64,000 nucleotides of DNA from Allodiplogaster sudhausi (Eukaryota > Nematoda > Chromadorea > Rhabditida > Diplogasteridae). The notes under the pieces were generated by a model, which saw only the letters and a list, made by a program, of their open reading frames with translations, was not told where the DNA came from and searched no databases. The stretch is taken from positions 1,910,001 to 1,974,000 of the forward strand of contig CALZFC010000031.1 in assembly GCA_945643635.1 (NCBI GenBank), written 5' to 3'. Both the position numbers and the translations under genes were made by a program. Numbering within the stretch: the stretch's first letter is position 1; each line of letters opens with the position of its first letter. This document shows, one piece after another, positions 1 to 13,500 of this stretch.

Positions 1-96
1 TCTATTTTATCTATATAGTTTTTTTTTATTTAGTTCAAACATATGTATTTAGAATAGCATATAATAGCATTTGAAATATATTGTATCCTTTCCTAG

Positions 97-1237
97 ACTC
101 TACGCCCTCATCCAATGTCACGCTCTCTCTCAGTTCTGCTGGTGCGCTTCCCCGGCGAGCGGCGAGCCTCTGCCAGGTCAGAGACTCACTGCTGAAATAA
201 TCAATTATGTAAATTAATTAAGATTAGTAAATATTGAAGCCTTGTAAAAAAGGATGTCTTCCAGGGACGTCTTCGTCAAGAGGCACGAAGCCAGATTGCA
301 GCAAGAGCAGCAGCAACAGCCTGAGCAGTCGGCCACTCGTGGCAGTCAAGGCATGTTCAAAGAAGTCATTCAATCAATTCATTCACTGAGGCACAAATAA
401 ATAATTAATTAAACTTTGGCCATTTTACCAAACACACATTGTCCAGTTTCTGAAGAACCAAAGAACTTAATGAGCGTGAATAATTTTTTTTATAGATTCC
501 GGAAGAGCCGAAGCGGCACGAAGTTGTCCCCATTGACATCGCGACAAATCTGCCCGTTCCGGTCATCAAAAGTGAGTTGAAAACGGAATTTTTGTTCTAA
601 ATATTTATCAAAAATTAACAGTTTATTCACTTGTCGGGCTAATAGAACGCACGGGGTTCTATCAAATGGCAGTGGCCACAAATTGATTAGAATAATAAAG
701 AAGTAATGTTTCAGAGTGTCCCGAGCGGAAGGCGATTCGCTTCTATCGAAGGCTTCTGCACACAATCTTCGATGAAATGAAGACAATTGCGCCGTCAGTT
801 CACAAGACGAATAAGCTTGCTTTGCTAAGTGATTGTGCTTGAAAAAAGTATATTTTTGAAGAATGAATGAAAAGTATTGCTCTTCAAACGATTGAAATTG
901 GTTTTTCTTAGTAATCTCGTGAGCCTGAAGACGTCGTACGAGGCCGCTCTCTGGTGGAAATTCGGAAGACTCGATCGAAATGGCAACGGGGTTAGAAGTG
1001 CATTCTCAATGACAACCTACTTTTTGAAGCTACAAAATATTGCTTTGGGTGCTGGAGCGTTCGGAGTGGAAAGGCTACCGCGCGGCCATCCGAATGTGGA
1101 AGCACGTGAGGACGTGCGGGAGGAACTTCTTCCGCGCCTGCGACTCGAACCTCGATCGCCGCGTCACTCGCGGAGAGTGGCGCGCGTGCACTGCGTTCCG
1201 GCCTCGCGGTACGCCTCTAAACAAGATAATTAATTAA
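97..1237 (+). CDS. SMOC/SPARC-like secreted calcium-binding protein, 3' part (5' end outside window)
   Basis: Matricellular proteins of the SMOC family are secreted, carry thyroglobulin type-1 domains and a SPARC extracellular calcium-binding domain, and modulate BMP signalling. Five exons can be joined in frame: 97-176, 265-344, 496-571, 715-793 and 912-990, followed by a last exon from about 1049 or 1058 to the TAA at 1235-1237. The first two exons give the end of a thyroglobulin type-1 module (QCH...FCWC...GEPLPG, then a final KPDC). The last three give CPERKAIRFY, then an EF-hand-like DRNGNG, then CGRNFFRACDSNLDRRVTRGEW, the paired EF-hand with its conserved Cys. The second loop has Arg where a calcium ligand is usual. 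The acceptor of the last exon is not a clean AG if the first EF loop is kept whole. The N-terminal exons lie left of the window. Family assignment is firm; SMOC rather than plain SPARC is inferred from the thyroglobulin module. Confidence 0.75.
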
Positions 1238-2896
1238 GTTTGCTAAAAAAAGAATCTGAAGAAAAATTTTTGCATAGCTACAAAAACAAGAACAAAAAAA
1301 AAATTTCTCATAGGCCTACGTGACCAGCACAGCCCTACGCCTACGCCCTACGAGCTCCTAAATCCATTCCTGTATATTCTCAAGCCAGAAAATTAAGCAT
1401 AAAATAAGCTCGACATCCAACGAAATTTTAAAATTGTCTGATTCGATGCCAAATCTCTGCATCTCCACTTTTACTCACTTTTGTTGTCCTTCTTTGTGAT
1501 TCTAATTGAGAAGAATATTTTGGCATAAGATGCCTCCTTTTCCATAGCCAACATCTTGAATTTCTTATGACATACATAGTACATCTTTTCTTCTCTTGAT
1601 ATCGCCTTCTTTCGTAGTCCTTGCATTTTTTTCTGTCTCTTTTTGCTTCATATATTTTTTTGCAACCTCCTCTTGCTTCGCTCCTTCTCATTGATCTGTT
1701 TGTTCATCTTTTCTCTCTCAGTCTCTCAGTTATCACTCATAGGGTACACAATCTTTTCTGACGAATCTCAACTAAAGGTTCTTTTATTTTAAATCTGCTG
1801 ACTTCCATTTAAGCGTCACTGCTTTTTGTTGCTGTTTTAACTATGAAGATTTCAACAATATATGAATCTATGCATGTGTCATTACGGTTAAATGTAATGG
1901 GAAGCGTCATAATTGAAGGACTCGGTATACTCTTTATATTCGTTTAAAACTTTGAGAACAATGATTGAACTTCACCACAATTATCGAAGGTTGTGAACTG
2001 GCCAAAGAACTTGCTTATTCATGTGAGAAAAGAGAATGTGAATAAATGCTACGGACCGGGCTTGTCTTATTAACTTTTGTGCAAAAAAAAAAGATAAAAG
2101 AAGTAGAACATGTAATTTTAGTATAAAGTAAACCACTGCCAATTTGCGAGGTTAAAACTGATTTCCGACAACGAAAGAGAGTCGCAAAGTGCGTAGACGA
2201 CAAAGAAGCGTAATGAGTTATCGGCGGCGAGATTTTTGAACATAAGAATCTTTAAATAGTAAAAGAAACATGGAATTTCGAAGTAATAATGACATACATA
2301 TGTATTTCAGAAGAGAAATCGTTAAGTAAACGCAGTATTCTTAATAATGCTGTAATAATCATAGTGTTAAAAGGATACATAGCTTATTGTTAGCTAGGCA
2401 TATTATGTATGTACATGTCGAAGGAGTGACACGGCCATAGACAGCTGCCATGACTACGAAGTACAGGAAGAAACAGACGAGGAGCCACTACGACGGTCTA
2501 TTGCAAGTAAAGACGGGATGCTCTTACTTATCCCACAGTTTGAACTTCAGAGGAACCAAGAACAAGGAAAAAGAGCGAGAGAGTAAAGAGGGAAGAGAGA
2601 GAGAGAGGAAGGGAGGGAAAGAGAGCAAGAAGGACAGCGAAAGCACCCAGACACTGGCTATTCAGAGTTATAACTAACCAATCTGGTCAGAATATACGAG
2701 ATGAAATGATTATCTTTCTGGTTAATAAGGATAAAAATCTACAGCTTGCTTTGTGCCGCCAAAATTTCAAAAGAGTTCTTCTACCGTGCACATTTATAAC
2801 GAGGTATTTGCACGTTGAGTGGTGTGGGAAGGGGATTCCGATAGAAGCGAGGAGGTTACAACTATGCGAAAGGGTTAGCATTTTGGTGTGTCAAGA
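1238..2896. other. Intergenic region between convergent SMOC-like and Otx genes
   Basis: This is a tail-to-tail gap of about 1.65 kb. It is AT-rich with short open frames lacking any recognisable domain, and a GA-rich patch at about 2565-2640. I see no gene in it. Both 3' UTRs should lie here. Confidence 0.6.
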
Positions 2897-3281
2897 TTAC
2901 TGTAGCATAGAGAACTTCCACGGATCGGCGGCAGTAGAATAGGCGGCGGCCGCGGCGGCGCCAGGCTGTGCGGCCTGAGCAGCGTACTGCTGGAAGTAGT
3001 CGAGGGAGCCGGCGGCTGCAGCAGCGGCCGGTTGGTAGCCGTAGTATGGAGGACGGAACGAGCCGTAGGGAAGGCCAGAGGGAGACGAGCCTGAGAGGAG
3101 AAAGAGATTGATATTAGAGATTTTCTTTTTTGAGTGATAATATGCCTATAATGGTTGGATGGCATTGTGTTTGACATATCTAGAAAATGGAATGAAAGGA
3201 GGCAGTGGAGCGATAGAAAAGTAAAAAGGGATAGAAATAATGAGAAAAGGAAATATAGAGGGCAAATGGAGACGAAGAGAT

Positions 3282-3322
<41 letters not shown>

Positions 3323-3798
3323 AACTCACCAGGATGCAGATAAGCCGAGTGCAGAGAGGGAACGGCGAGTACCGGCTTGACGTCGTGTTGGTGTCCTCCG
3401 TCGTGCGGCGACGGGTTCGCAGAGGTGCCGCTGGCGGCGGACACCGAATCTGCGCCAGGCTCTTCTGACTTGACGTCGATCTGGAAGCAGCAGAGGATTA
3501 CGATCTCTTTTGCTTGTTGAACTGCTCTATCACCACTATTCAAAAGAGAATTCTTTCTGAATTAAGCAATATAAATAGTTAATTAATTAAGCAAAATATA
3601 TTAAAAGGCTGAAAAAGTACCTCTGCGCTCTCGCTGTTCGTGCCGTCGTTGGATGAGCTGGAGGCGGTGCCGCCGTTGGCAGCCGCGGCAGAAGAAGACG
3701 AGTTGCCAGAGACGGAGACGGAGGGAGTGCACGAGGACTGCTGCTGCTGCGCCTTCTTCTGCTGACGCGCCTTCGCACGACGGTTCTTGAACCACACC

Positions 3799-3842
<44 letters not shown>

Positions 3843-4972
3843 GGGAAGAAGAGAGGGTGAGAAAGAGAAAGGTAGGAGTTGACAGTGAGGGAAAGACCCG
3901 TAAAGGCCGAAAAATCCTACGTGTGTTACATTGGGTCGTTAGAATCTCAAGAAAAGAGAAGACTATCGACAATTTTATAAAGCAACCATATTTTGCCATA
4001 TGAATATCACTATTTGCTCTCTGAAAATTTCATTTGATGCCCCCTCCCGATATCCGCAACCATTTCTCCTCTCCGACCAATCGGTGACTTTACATATTTG
4101 GCGGCACCTCTGAAATTATCCTCCTTGCTACGTCGTGCTTTCGTTCTGATGACACGCGTCTTATGGAGGACAGGACAGACATCTAAACCCCAAATCTGGC
4201 TCTTCTATCCCTTCCCTCTCTGCATCTCTCACACTCTCTCCCTCCCTATCTCTCTCTCTCTCTCTCTCTCTGCATCTCTCGCCCTGTCACGGTGAGCTTA
4301 ACTCAGCGTTGCTTGGAGCGGCCGGCCATTAGCCAAATTGGAGGGCCAATTCTAGCCGGTGTTGGCTATTTTGAGAATGGAATGTGCTAAGTCGCCTACT
4401 GCTGACGTCTCCGAGGTGCGCGTCAACAGAAGAAGAAGAAGAAGCAGAGGATCCCTCTTTCAGAATAGAGCCCCCCCCCCCCATAAGTAAGACATTAGCA
4501 TTATTAGCAGTGAACTAGACGAATTGTAAATAAGATAAGCACGAAATCACGAGGACAGCTATTACGCTTGCTCAGCTGCTGCTAACGATATTCAATGCGC
4601 TTACTTCTCTCATTTGGATGTTCACTCTGAACCTGAGCTATTTGGTAATTCGGGAGGCAAATAAAGTGGAAACTATGTACGTGAAGAAGAAGAAAAGAGA
4701 GAGAGAGAGAGAGAGGGAGGGAGAGGTAGAGTGAGAGAAAGAGAGAGAGAAAATAGAGAGTAGAGAGTGATAAATTGAGAGAGAAAGGAGCCAAAGAAAT
4801 AAAGACAGAAAGAGAGATTGGCAGAGAGAAGTTATACAGTGTCAACGAAAGAGTAAATACTCGTGTCTCTGCCAAACACTGCTAGACTATCTAGGATGGG
4901 AAAGTATAAGGGAAAGAGAGTGAGTTCGTATCGTTAATCAATACTTGCGTACATTGAGGTACTTACTTGCTC

Positions 4973-5016
<44 letters not shown>

Positions 5017-7247
5017 TGCCCTCCTTCTTTAACTCCATTTTAATTCATAGCAAGCCTTTTTGAAAATCTATTTCCACACTTGCTTTCGAACATCTCGTAT
5101 ATTTCTTCACTCAACGTCTAAGTCTCCTCTCTTTTCTTCTTCGCTGTCTGCCTCTCTCTCTCCTCTCTCTCTCTCTCATCGCACAGATCGACCTCGCTTG
5201 CATTCTCCCAAGCAGGACGCTCTATTTGTCTGATAGCGACTCTCACTCGAGGAAGAGACTGAGAAGAGGGAAAGAGAGGAATGAATGAAGAGGAAATAAC
5301 ATGGCTGATACAGAGACAGCAGAGAAGCAGAGTAACAGACAGGAAGAGTAAACGAGTGCACGGGATTACTGTAGTCAGAACTCGTCCATACAACGGAGGC
5401 TCACTCCCCCCCCCCTTCTCCGTTCCCTTTCTCTGTCTCTCTTTACTTTCCCTCTCTTTCTGCGTACTTCTTCTGTGTTTCACTTTCCGTGTTTTCCGAG
5501 TTCTCTCCCTTCAAAAACTCCCTCTCTTTCAACATTGATTGCTTCGAGTTGCGATCGAATATTCGCTGTCTGAGCAACAGCAAAAGTTTAAAAATCGACC
5601 AAATTCAGGCCAAGTCTTGTTATCTTCAAGAGAATTTATGAAATCAATCCTCATCGCAATTCAGATGCTTTGCCAGAATAGAGTGGGTCAGGGGGTTTGG
5701 AGGGAAAATGGAAGGCGAAAAGAAGCTTCTCTCCGTACCTGAACTCTGCTCTCCGGTAGCTGGATCTTCAGTGCCATCTCTTCTCGCAGAAAAATATCCG
5801 GATATCTGTTGACAGGAGAGGCTGGATTAATTGGGTAGGCAATTAATTCTGTTGTTTTGTTGGCGTCGTTAAAGGGAATTTTTTAACGAATATGAATATT
5901 TCATAGTGAGACTGATGCTGTGCTAACCTCGTCTTGATGAAGTAGGACTCGAGAACTTCCAGTTGAGATCGAGTAAACGTCGTTCGCTCACGGCGCTGCT
6001 TCCTAAAGAAGAATCTATTTAAATTTCTTGTTATTTACTCCAACTAAACTGCGAATGATATCTGGCTCTCATTCATAGCCACAGGTAATGTTTTGACATC
6101 CGATAAGAAAAACGAAATATGCATAAAAACATGCCATAAATAGACGCCTAACGTGAGAGAGACCCAAGTATCATAATTTGAATGAGCGGTCAATTACCCC
6201 GACCTCGTGGGAGGTTGCGAGTTCCAGGCGGCGAGGTTGGCGGAGCAGTCGGCAAGGGACGAGCCGATGTACTGCATGGTGCCGGGCAGGAAGGAGTGCG
6301 GCGGCGCCGTGGGGAAGGGCGCCATGTGAGGCGCGCCATACGCGACCGCCGCGTTCTGCAATTACACACTGTTTATTTTGTTATTCTTAATTTATTTTAA
6401 TAACAATTTGTAAGATAGCTTACCCATTCATTGTTTAATTTTTTTGTGAGACTGATTTTAATCTATCACTTCAGTGTTCTCGTCCATCAGCTCCTTTTAT
6501 TATTCTTTTCCATCATTGTTCTGGTCACTTGCGATGATCCTCGTGTCTCCTCAACTTTCGATATTTGCGTTCTGGCTCATTCTACCCCTTTTGCCACATC
6601 GCTGTCTGACTCTCCTTCCTGCCCTCACTCTTAAATTTTCTTCGCTCTCTCTCCTCTCTCTTTTTCTCTCATACTCTCTCTCTCTCTGTCTCGCCTCGAG
6701 CCAAAGCCGCTTATCGATAAAGACTGTGAAGTGTTTGCGCCGATGTTTTTCGTCGCCTCTGATGAGCGGTGGCTGCTATTTTTCACACTCAGTTGAGTTC
6801 CGGTCAAGCGACCAGCAAATAGAAGAGATTATCAAGAGGGGCAGTTTTCTTTTAGGCGTGGAAATATAGATTGATTTTATTTTAGTTGTAAAATAAAAAT
6901 GTCCTGGCACCTTGCCAAAGTAGGCGGCCGTCATGTTTGCGACGTTCATGTTAGCAGCCGCAGCCGCCGATGAAACAGATGGAAGGTGGTAGGACATCTG
7001 AAACTGGACAAGGGTTAGCGATTAGGGGAAGTGTAGCGATTATGTAAGTAAACACTCTACTTGTAGCATAGGTACCGATTTTGTTTTTTTTTAGTATTGA
7101 TTTTTAGTTTCGTTTTTCTTGAGGTTTTATTGCCCAAGTTACTTGCTCGCTTAGTACATCGGAAAAGATGGGCGCGTCGAGGCTCGTCTTCTGCAGATTC
7201 TCAGAGGCCGAAGACGCGGCCGATGACGCGTTGTAGGGTTCGGGCAT
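2897..7247 (-). CDS. Otx: Otx/orthodenticle-class K50 homeodomain transcription factor
   Basis: Otx/otd proteins are nuclear factors that pattern the anterior nervous system and bind TAATCC through a lysine at homeodomain position 50. Eight exons join with consistent phase: 7158-7247, 6911-6997, 6198-6355, 5928-6002, 5739-5805, 3621-3797, 3330-3480 and 2897-3090 (999 nt, 332 aa). The homeodomain spans about residues 114-173, starting [20 protein letters not shown]. Helix 3 reads [14 protein letters not shown], with K50 present and Ala where Otx usually has Cys. A Q/S-rich linker follows, then a VKSEE sumoylation-like site. An Ala/Tyr/Gln-rich tail ends WKFSMLQ, like the WKFQVL end of Otx proteins. 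The start ATG at 7247 opens the first exon that splices in phase; more distal non-coding 5' exons are possible. The homeodomain is cut by two introns, one after VQ. Family assignment is very secure. Confidence 0.93.
3798..5738. other. Large intron of Otx splitting homeodomain helix 3, with GA/CT tracts
   Basis: This 1.94-kb intron separates the exon ending in ...PESRVQ from the exon beginning VWFKNRRAK. It holds (GA)n directly at the coding-strand acceptor (3808-3840, read as CT on the coding strand), (CT)n at 4230-4273 and 4976-5013, GA-rich sequence at 4690-4760, and a C9-10 run at about 4471-4481. No other coding segment was recognised. Confidence 0.7.
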
Positions 7248-9213
7248 GGCGACCGAGGATGGAGAAGGATCCAGAGAGGGGTCAGCGAAGAGTCAGCGAA
7301 GGTGGTGGCCACTTCAGAAAACTGGCCATGGTATCCAAGGATACAATACAACGCGAACACGAAATGGCCTTCTCATCTTCACGCATTCAAACAGTACAAA
7401 GAGCAGACAAGAGGTGATTATTAGACAGGGATAAGAGAGAAAAGAAGGCAGAGAAGACGAGAGTGCACGTGATTTGAAGCGAAAGAATTACGAGCGGGGA
7501 TAATGGAAGAAAGTAGGAGAAAAGCTATTGAAGCTGATCGCACGGCTAATCGTATGCGGGCTGGATAGGGAAGGAGAAAGGGAGTGGAGGGGATACCGGG
7601 AGGGGCACTAGAAGGGCCATGGGGGAGTTCCCAGTGGGGGTCTGCATGGAGGCCCCAGAAGGCATCTCCGAAGGGCAGCAAACAGTCGCCTTCTTAAGAG
7701 AAAGCAGAGGCTGGCGAGGGGAGGGAGAGGCGTGATTGCGTGCCACTCTCTGCGTCTCTTGTCTTGCCATGCTCTCTCAGTCATTACAGCTTCTCCTCCA
7801 ACTGATGCCAATCTCGTATCAGTTGCGCTTCTTCAGCAGAAGATGCAGAGAGTGGGAGGAGAGAGAGAGAGAGAGAGAGATCATCCTACGTCAAAAGCGG
7901 CTTACGGTAGGTGTCATAATCTCAGTTATAGGAGACATTGAAGATAGAGAGAGAGAGAGCGAGAGAGAGAGAGAGCGAGAGAGAGAGAGAGCGAGAGAGA
8001 GAGAGAGATAAAGAAGAGTATGAAGTGAGAGGCGTTTGGGGGTTCTCGCACGAGTGATCGGCCGCCGTATCAGCGGCGCCTAACTAGGTCTATAATAAGG
8101 AAGTGAACTCAGGGGGGGGAGAGAAGAAGAGTGTGGCATGATTCTGAGGCTGCAGCTTCACAAATACAAGCTAGCAGGTGCGGTCTACTTAGTTGCTTAC
8201 ATCTATTCTACTTTCTAGTTCTCTTTGTCTGCTGTTATCATTTTTTTCAAGTTATCTTTCTCTCTCTTCCTACCTCTCTGTTTCCTCCACTCTTCTTTTC
8301 TCTATCTCTTCCTCTCTCTCTCTCTCTCTCTCTCTCTCGTTCTCTCTCTCCTCTATTCATGTTTTATCTTGGAATCCTCAGAGTGTTCTGCCATGGCGAA
8401 GAGCGTCCTGTTGCCGTAAGCCAGAGAAAGTCTTTGTTATCAGAGAAGAGGAAGGCAGCCTCATTCACTCCTTGATTCATGAGGTGCGAGAGTCAGAGAA
8501 AGTAGAGAGAGCATGAGGGTAAGAGAGAGTGTGAGAGTCGCCAGTCATATCAGCCGTGGAAGGCCCGCTTGGCATCCATCACTTCTTATCAAAAAAAGAA
8601 GAGAAGAGAGTGTGTAGGAGTCGAGAGAACGAGAGAAACAGAGACAAAAGATAAGAGGCAGAGACGCAGAGAGTGGCGTGATGATTATTCGGGTCCCATG
8701 GAGAGAAGGTGTCAATGCACACAGATCGAGGCCAAAGAGGACCGAAGTGATTTATGACTCAAGCTACTGAATTTCCGTTTTTAAGGGGTTCCATAAAGAG
8801 ACATCCATAAAAAATTCACAGTTTTCGAGACTTCATGACATCTAGAGAGACTCTTGTAGAGATTTTGTTTTCTAAAGATCACATCATACAGACAGAGATA
8901 TTTTTGAAGGGGCTCAGGAAAGGGCATGCCAAGCAGCCTCCCCTAGACAGATATTCTCTCAAGCGTTTCTATCACGAGCTAATCGCCGTAGGCGTCAGAT
9001 AACCCACGAGTCAACCATGCGAGTGATGGCAGACTTTGCCTGCCTTGATTAGCGCGGTCACACTTTAGATCAGCAGAGGAAAAGTGCCACGGATACTGAT
9101 TATGATGAACGGAGGAGGACGTGTAAAAACGATCCGATCAAGGGAAGGAGAGGGAAGAGCCGGGATGATACGGTTCAGCCGTGAGTATCATCCCTCATTA
9201 CCCTTGGTGAGAT

Positions 9214-9258
<45 letters not shown>

Positions 9259-10500
9259 GGAGAGAGAGGGAGAGAGGGGAGGGAGAGAGGAGGGAGAGTG
9301 AGAGGATGATGCGAGAGCAGAACTTAAGAGAGAAAACGCCATAGTAGCACGAAAGCGCCTTATAGTCGTCTTACAAAGGAGGCAGAAGAGTGCGAGCGAG
9401 AGAGAATGAGAAAGAGAGAGACGCAGAGAGTAAGTCGCCCACCACCTGTACCAAATCGCATTATCACATGTGCATACACACAATATATACTCACGTCAAG
9501 GGGGCGGAAAGGCATACGGCGGCGCGCGTGAAAGTGTGCGGCAGAAGGGTCAGCATCGAAGCCAGAAGGAATCGACTGAAGAAGGAATCAAGAGGATCAT
9601 CCCACTGGGGCCGCGGATGAACCTGGCCATTCTGACCTCTTTACGGTAGCCCGCAAGCGACAGGTGGAGGAGAGGGGAGAGCAGCCAAGGCCATAGGTGG
9701 CCCTCTCCTTCTCTCTCTCTCTCTCTCTCTCTCGCTCTCTTTCTTCCCGCCAGCACTCTCTCATTCCCATTTCGATCATGCACCCCCTCCCCTCACCAGT
9801 GCTGCTCCTCGCACTCTCCTTGATTTGCACACTATTTCTCCCGTTCCGTCTGCGTTGCTTGTCCCGCTCTGTGTATACATACGTGTGGAAGACCTGATGT
9901 ACAAACGTCAGTGGCTGCCGACATAAGCCCCGCCCATCCATCCGATCACAGCCAATGAGCGAAGAGATGGGCGGAGCCTGGCGAGATCAAGCGATGACGA
10001 CGTCAGTGTGCAGTGATAGCGCCCTTGCATTTCATACCTCCTTTCCATCTCTCACTCTCGATTCTTAACACTCTCTCAACTTCTCCCACTCGATCTCTTC
10101 GTTTCGCACGCTCTCTTGCACGGTCTGCTCCATTTTTGTGGCAAGGCAGGGCTCAGCGCTTCCGAATAAGCAGAGCAAGGTGGTGCTACGAGAGAATGAG
10201 AGAAATGGAGAAGGAGGGAAAGAGAGAAAGAGAAGGGAGAAACAGAGAGAGAGAGAGACAAAGTACAGGGAAGAGAAGAAGAGAACGAGAGGCAAAATTG
10301 TTTGTCCGATTCACATTCTGCGCACGAGAACTTTCACCTTTCCTTCCCCATCTTCCTCTTCTTTTCTCTTCTCTTCCTCTTTCTTTCTGGCTACCCAAGA
10401 ATGTACTCTTCGGATTACGGTAGTACAGCACACGTCCGAATCGACGCGAGACTGTGGAAAGAGCGGGGGGAAGAAGAGGAAGGCAGAGATGAAGACACTA

Positions 10501-10537
<37 letters not shown>

Positions 10538-13500
10538 TGCTGGAAGATAAAGAACAATAGTGAGAGACATAGAGGAATAAAGGAATGGTGAGAGAGCAGC
10601 ATGAACGAAGAGAGAGCAGAGAAGTGATCAAAGAAGCAGATGCAGAATCATCTCCGTCAGCGTGGAGAAGAGAAATACAGATTCTCGGGCGCAAAGACAA
10701 CAGAAGCGCGCGCTCCTTTTCGGAGGAGAAGCAGCTTCTCCTCTTTGGTTCCCTCAGGGAGAAGTCAAAGGAGAGCAAGCATCACAAATGTTTGTCTAAG
10801 ACACGAACAACTGACTCTCGATGAAACTAGCCCGAAGCTCCTTCTTAGGCCACTCCTAACAAAACCGCGCAGAAGCACCGGCAGTCACGGCGGAAAAGAG
10901 AGAGAAAATAAAATGGGAAGGTTGCAAAGGAAATCTTGCTCAGACAATAATGATTAAGCTAAGTAGCAGTTGATATGAATATCTCTTTGATTCGGCATTC
11001 AACATAAGATGGCTAACGAAGAGAATTCATTTGTAGGAGTGGAGTGCGGGGTGAAAAGGAATGGCCAGAAGAAGCAGAATGCAACCTTTAAATCACGTAA
11101 GATTGGCAATCTCCTCTGGAATTCACTGAGTGCGGCTGAAGGAGCCAGCAGTCAATGAACAGCCAGTGGTGCAACTGTGCCACAAATACTATTTACTCCT
11201 CCTATTTAAGACGGCTTCTTCGAGAAAACATTCTATTTCCTGTCATTAACCATGATTAAACGGAGAATATTCTGGTAATCCTTTTTGGCTGAACTCTTGG
11301 ATTTCTCACATACCTTCTGGACATTTCCGAATGTTTCCTACTTTGGATACCTCCTAAATCCTATTGGCTTCTTCAATCTTTTTTTACCTTTCCAAATCCC
11401 TCCTTTTCTCGGCACACTCTTTCTTTCTATTCTTTCTCCTGCTAACCATGCCTCTCATGATCTCTCCTCCCGCCTACGCCCTTTTACCGGCTAATCCCGG
11501 ACACCGCGAGGCTAAAATCCACTTCATGGAGAGCCGCAAAAAAGTTCCTAACATTAAGGAGCTGCATAATGAGAGGGGTGACCGAAAGTCGTTGCATATG
11601 ACTAACCTGTGTACTTACACCTACTCGATCTCACCAACTCTCACAGTTCTCTCTATATCATGACAGTAATCCGAAAATTAGGAGTGTAGCTGCACAACTC
11701 CTGTTCTCTTATTATTTCGCTAAGAGTAACAAGATCCTTTCATTATCTTCTACACCTCGAGATATCCCATACAGGGCAAGTATGCCCTCACCTCTCTGAG
11801 TTCGTCAGAGAGACAACCACTCTCCACTCGAGCAACAAGAGGAACTGAACGGACCGCATATGCGTTGCATCCAGACTGGCTGGCGCGGCCGACCGTGTCG
11901 AACATCTTGAGCAGCAGGAGAATTGGTCAAGTTGAAGAAGAAGAAGAGAAGTTGAGTGTCCGCGCGTGGTCACTGACTGACTCTCTCGAACTCACGGAAT
12001 GCGCGTCCAACTCCGTCCACTTGCCTATATACTCCAGAAGGCGCTGCTCCGACACAGTTATGCCAATTTGGAGATGCCACCTTCGACATGCGTACACCAA
12101 TCACTTTCTTTCTCCGCCCCTTGCGATACGTAGCGATTGGCTTACCAAGAGGGAAGTGGAGTAATCGTCGCGGATTCAGCTTCCATCTCCATGCCTCTCT
12201 GTCTCTCGCTTTCTCGCCCTCTCTCTTGCCTCTCTGTCTCTCGCTCTCTCGCCCTCTCTCTTGCCTGATCTCGTACCCATTAGGATACGTACTCGACTCA
12301 GCCTAAGGATGAGCGAAGGAAATCTTCGCAGACCATGAGTAAATCTTGGCCTCCAAAACATCCGCTGATATCTCACTCAGCCGAGACGCATCTCTTTATT
12401 TCCCTGCTCCCCTCGTCTCTCTCTCTGTCTCTCTGTCTCTCTCTCTTCTTTGATACGCCGACGCTGTCTCTCTCACCCGCCTCCAGATGCCCGTAGCGGA
12501 GTGCCCAGGACATCCAGTCCAATCATGAGCCACTCACACCTCAGCTTACTCTACGTATGGCTGGATAAAGCCAGCAGATAAGAGATAAGAGTTATTAGCG
12601 GGCGCTCGCTTTCTATTCGTGGAGCTCTCGTTTCGCTTCTTCTCAGGGACGTCAGCTCAGCGTCGCTGAGCGCACCGTCAGAAGCTGGTCAGCTCATCTT
12701 CTCTGTCTGTTTGTCTGACTCTCTCTCTCTCTCTTTCTTTCTTTCTCTCTCTCTCTCTCTCTCTCGGTCTTGCTCAAGGCTCCGCAATGCGCATCGAAAT
12801 GACAAACAAGTCTGCCCTAAGTGGAATCTCAGGCAGTTTCTACGTCGGCTGAAATGTGTTTGCAATCAGTTATTAGTTCATTTTCTGCCTTGCTGCCAAA
12901 TAATAAACGGCGTCCTCCAAGACTCTGCGACCTGACGACGGAAAGATTACGGTAATATCACCGAAATGCTTGTCTTTCCAATCGCCTCCACCGTCCTGAT
13001 GCAACAGGCGCCGCGGCAGGGCAAAGGAGAAGCGGCGGTGGGGAAGTGAAATTGGATACGATGGATGACGATAAGCTGTGGTAGTGTAGGCGGAAAAGTT
13101 TCCTTCTATCTCTCTTTCTCTCTCTCTCGCCCTCTCTCTCTCTCTCTTTCTCTCTCCCCCCTCTCTTTCTCTTACTATCCATGCTCTAATCTGTCATGTC
13201 GCTTATCCAGGCAGCTTCATGCACAACTAGGCACTAATTTACTTGCTGGAAGAGGAGAAACAGGTAGATTAGAGGGGAACGACGGGTAACCATCCACTTT
13301 CATCAGCTGCGCCAGAACCGCGCGGCAAGCGACGTCAAATGAGCAGAAAATCGCAATATTAATCTACAAAAAGTGCTCATGTCTGTTAGCTAATTTTTCA
13401 TTTTCATCGTCTAATTTCTTTAATCCATTTAAGATCTTTTAGTTAAAAATCACCATTAATCCCTTTGCAAAATGTGTCAGTTAAAGCTAAAAGCTGAACT

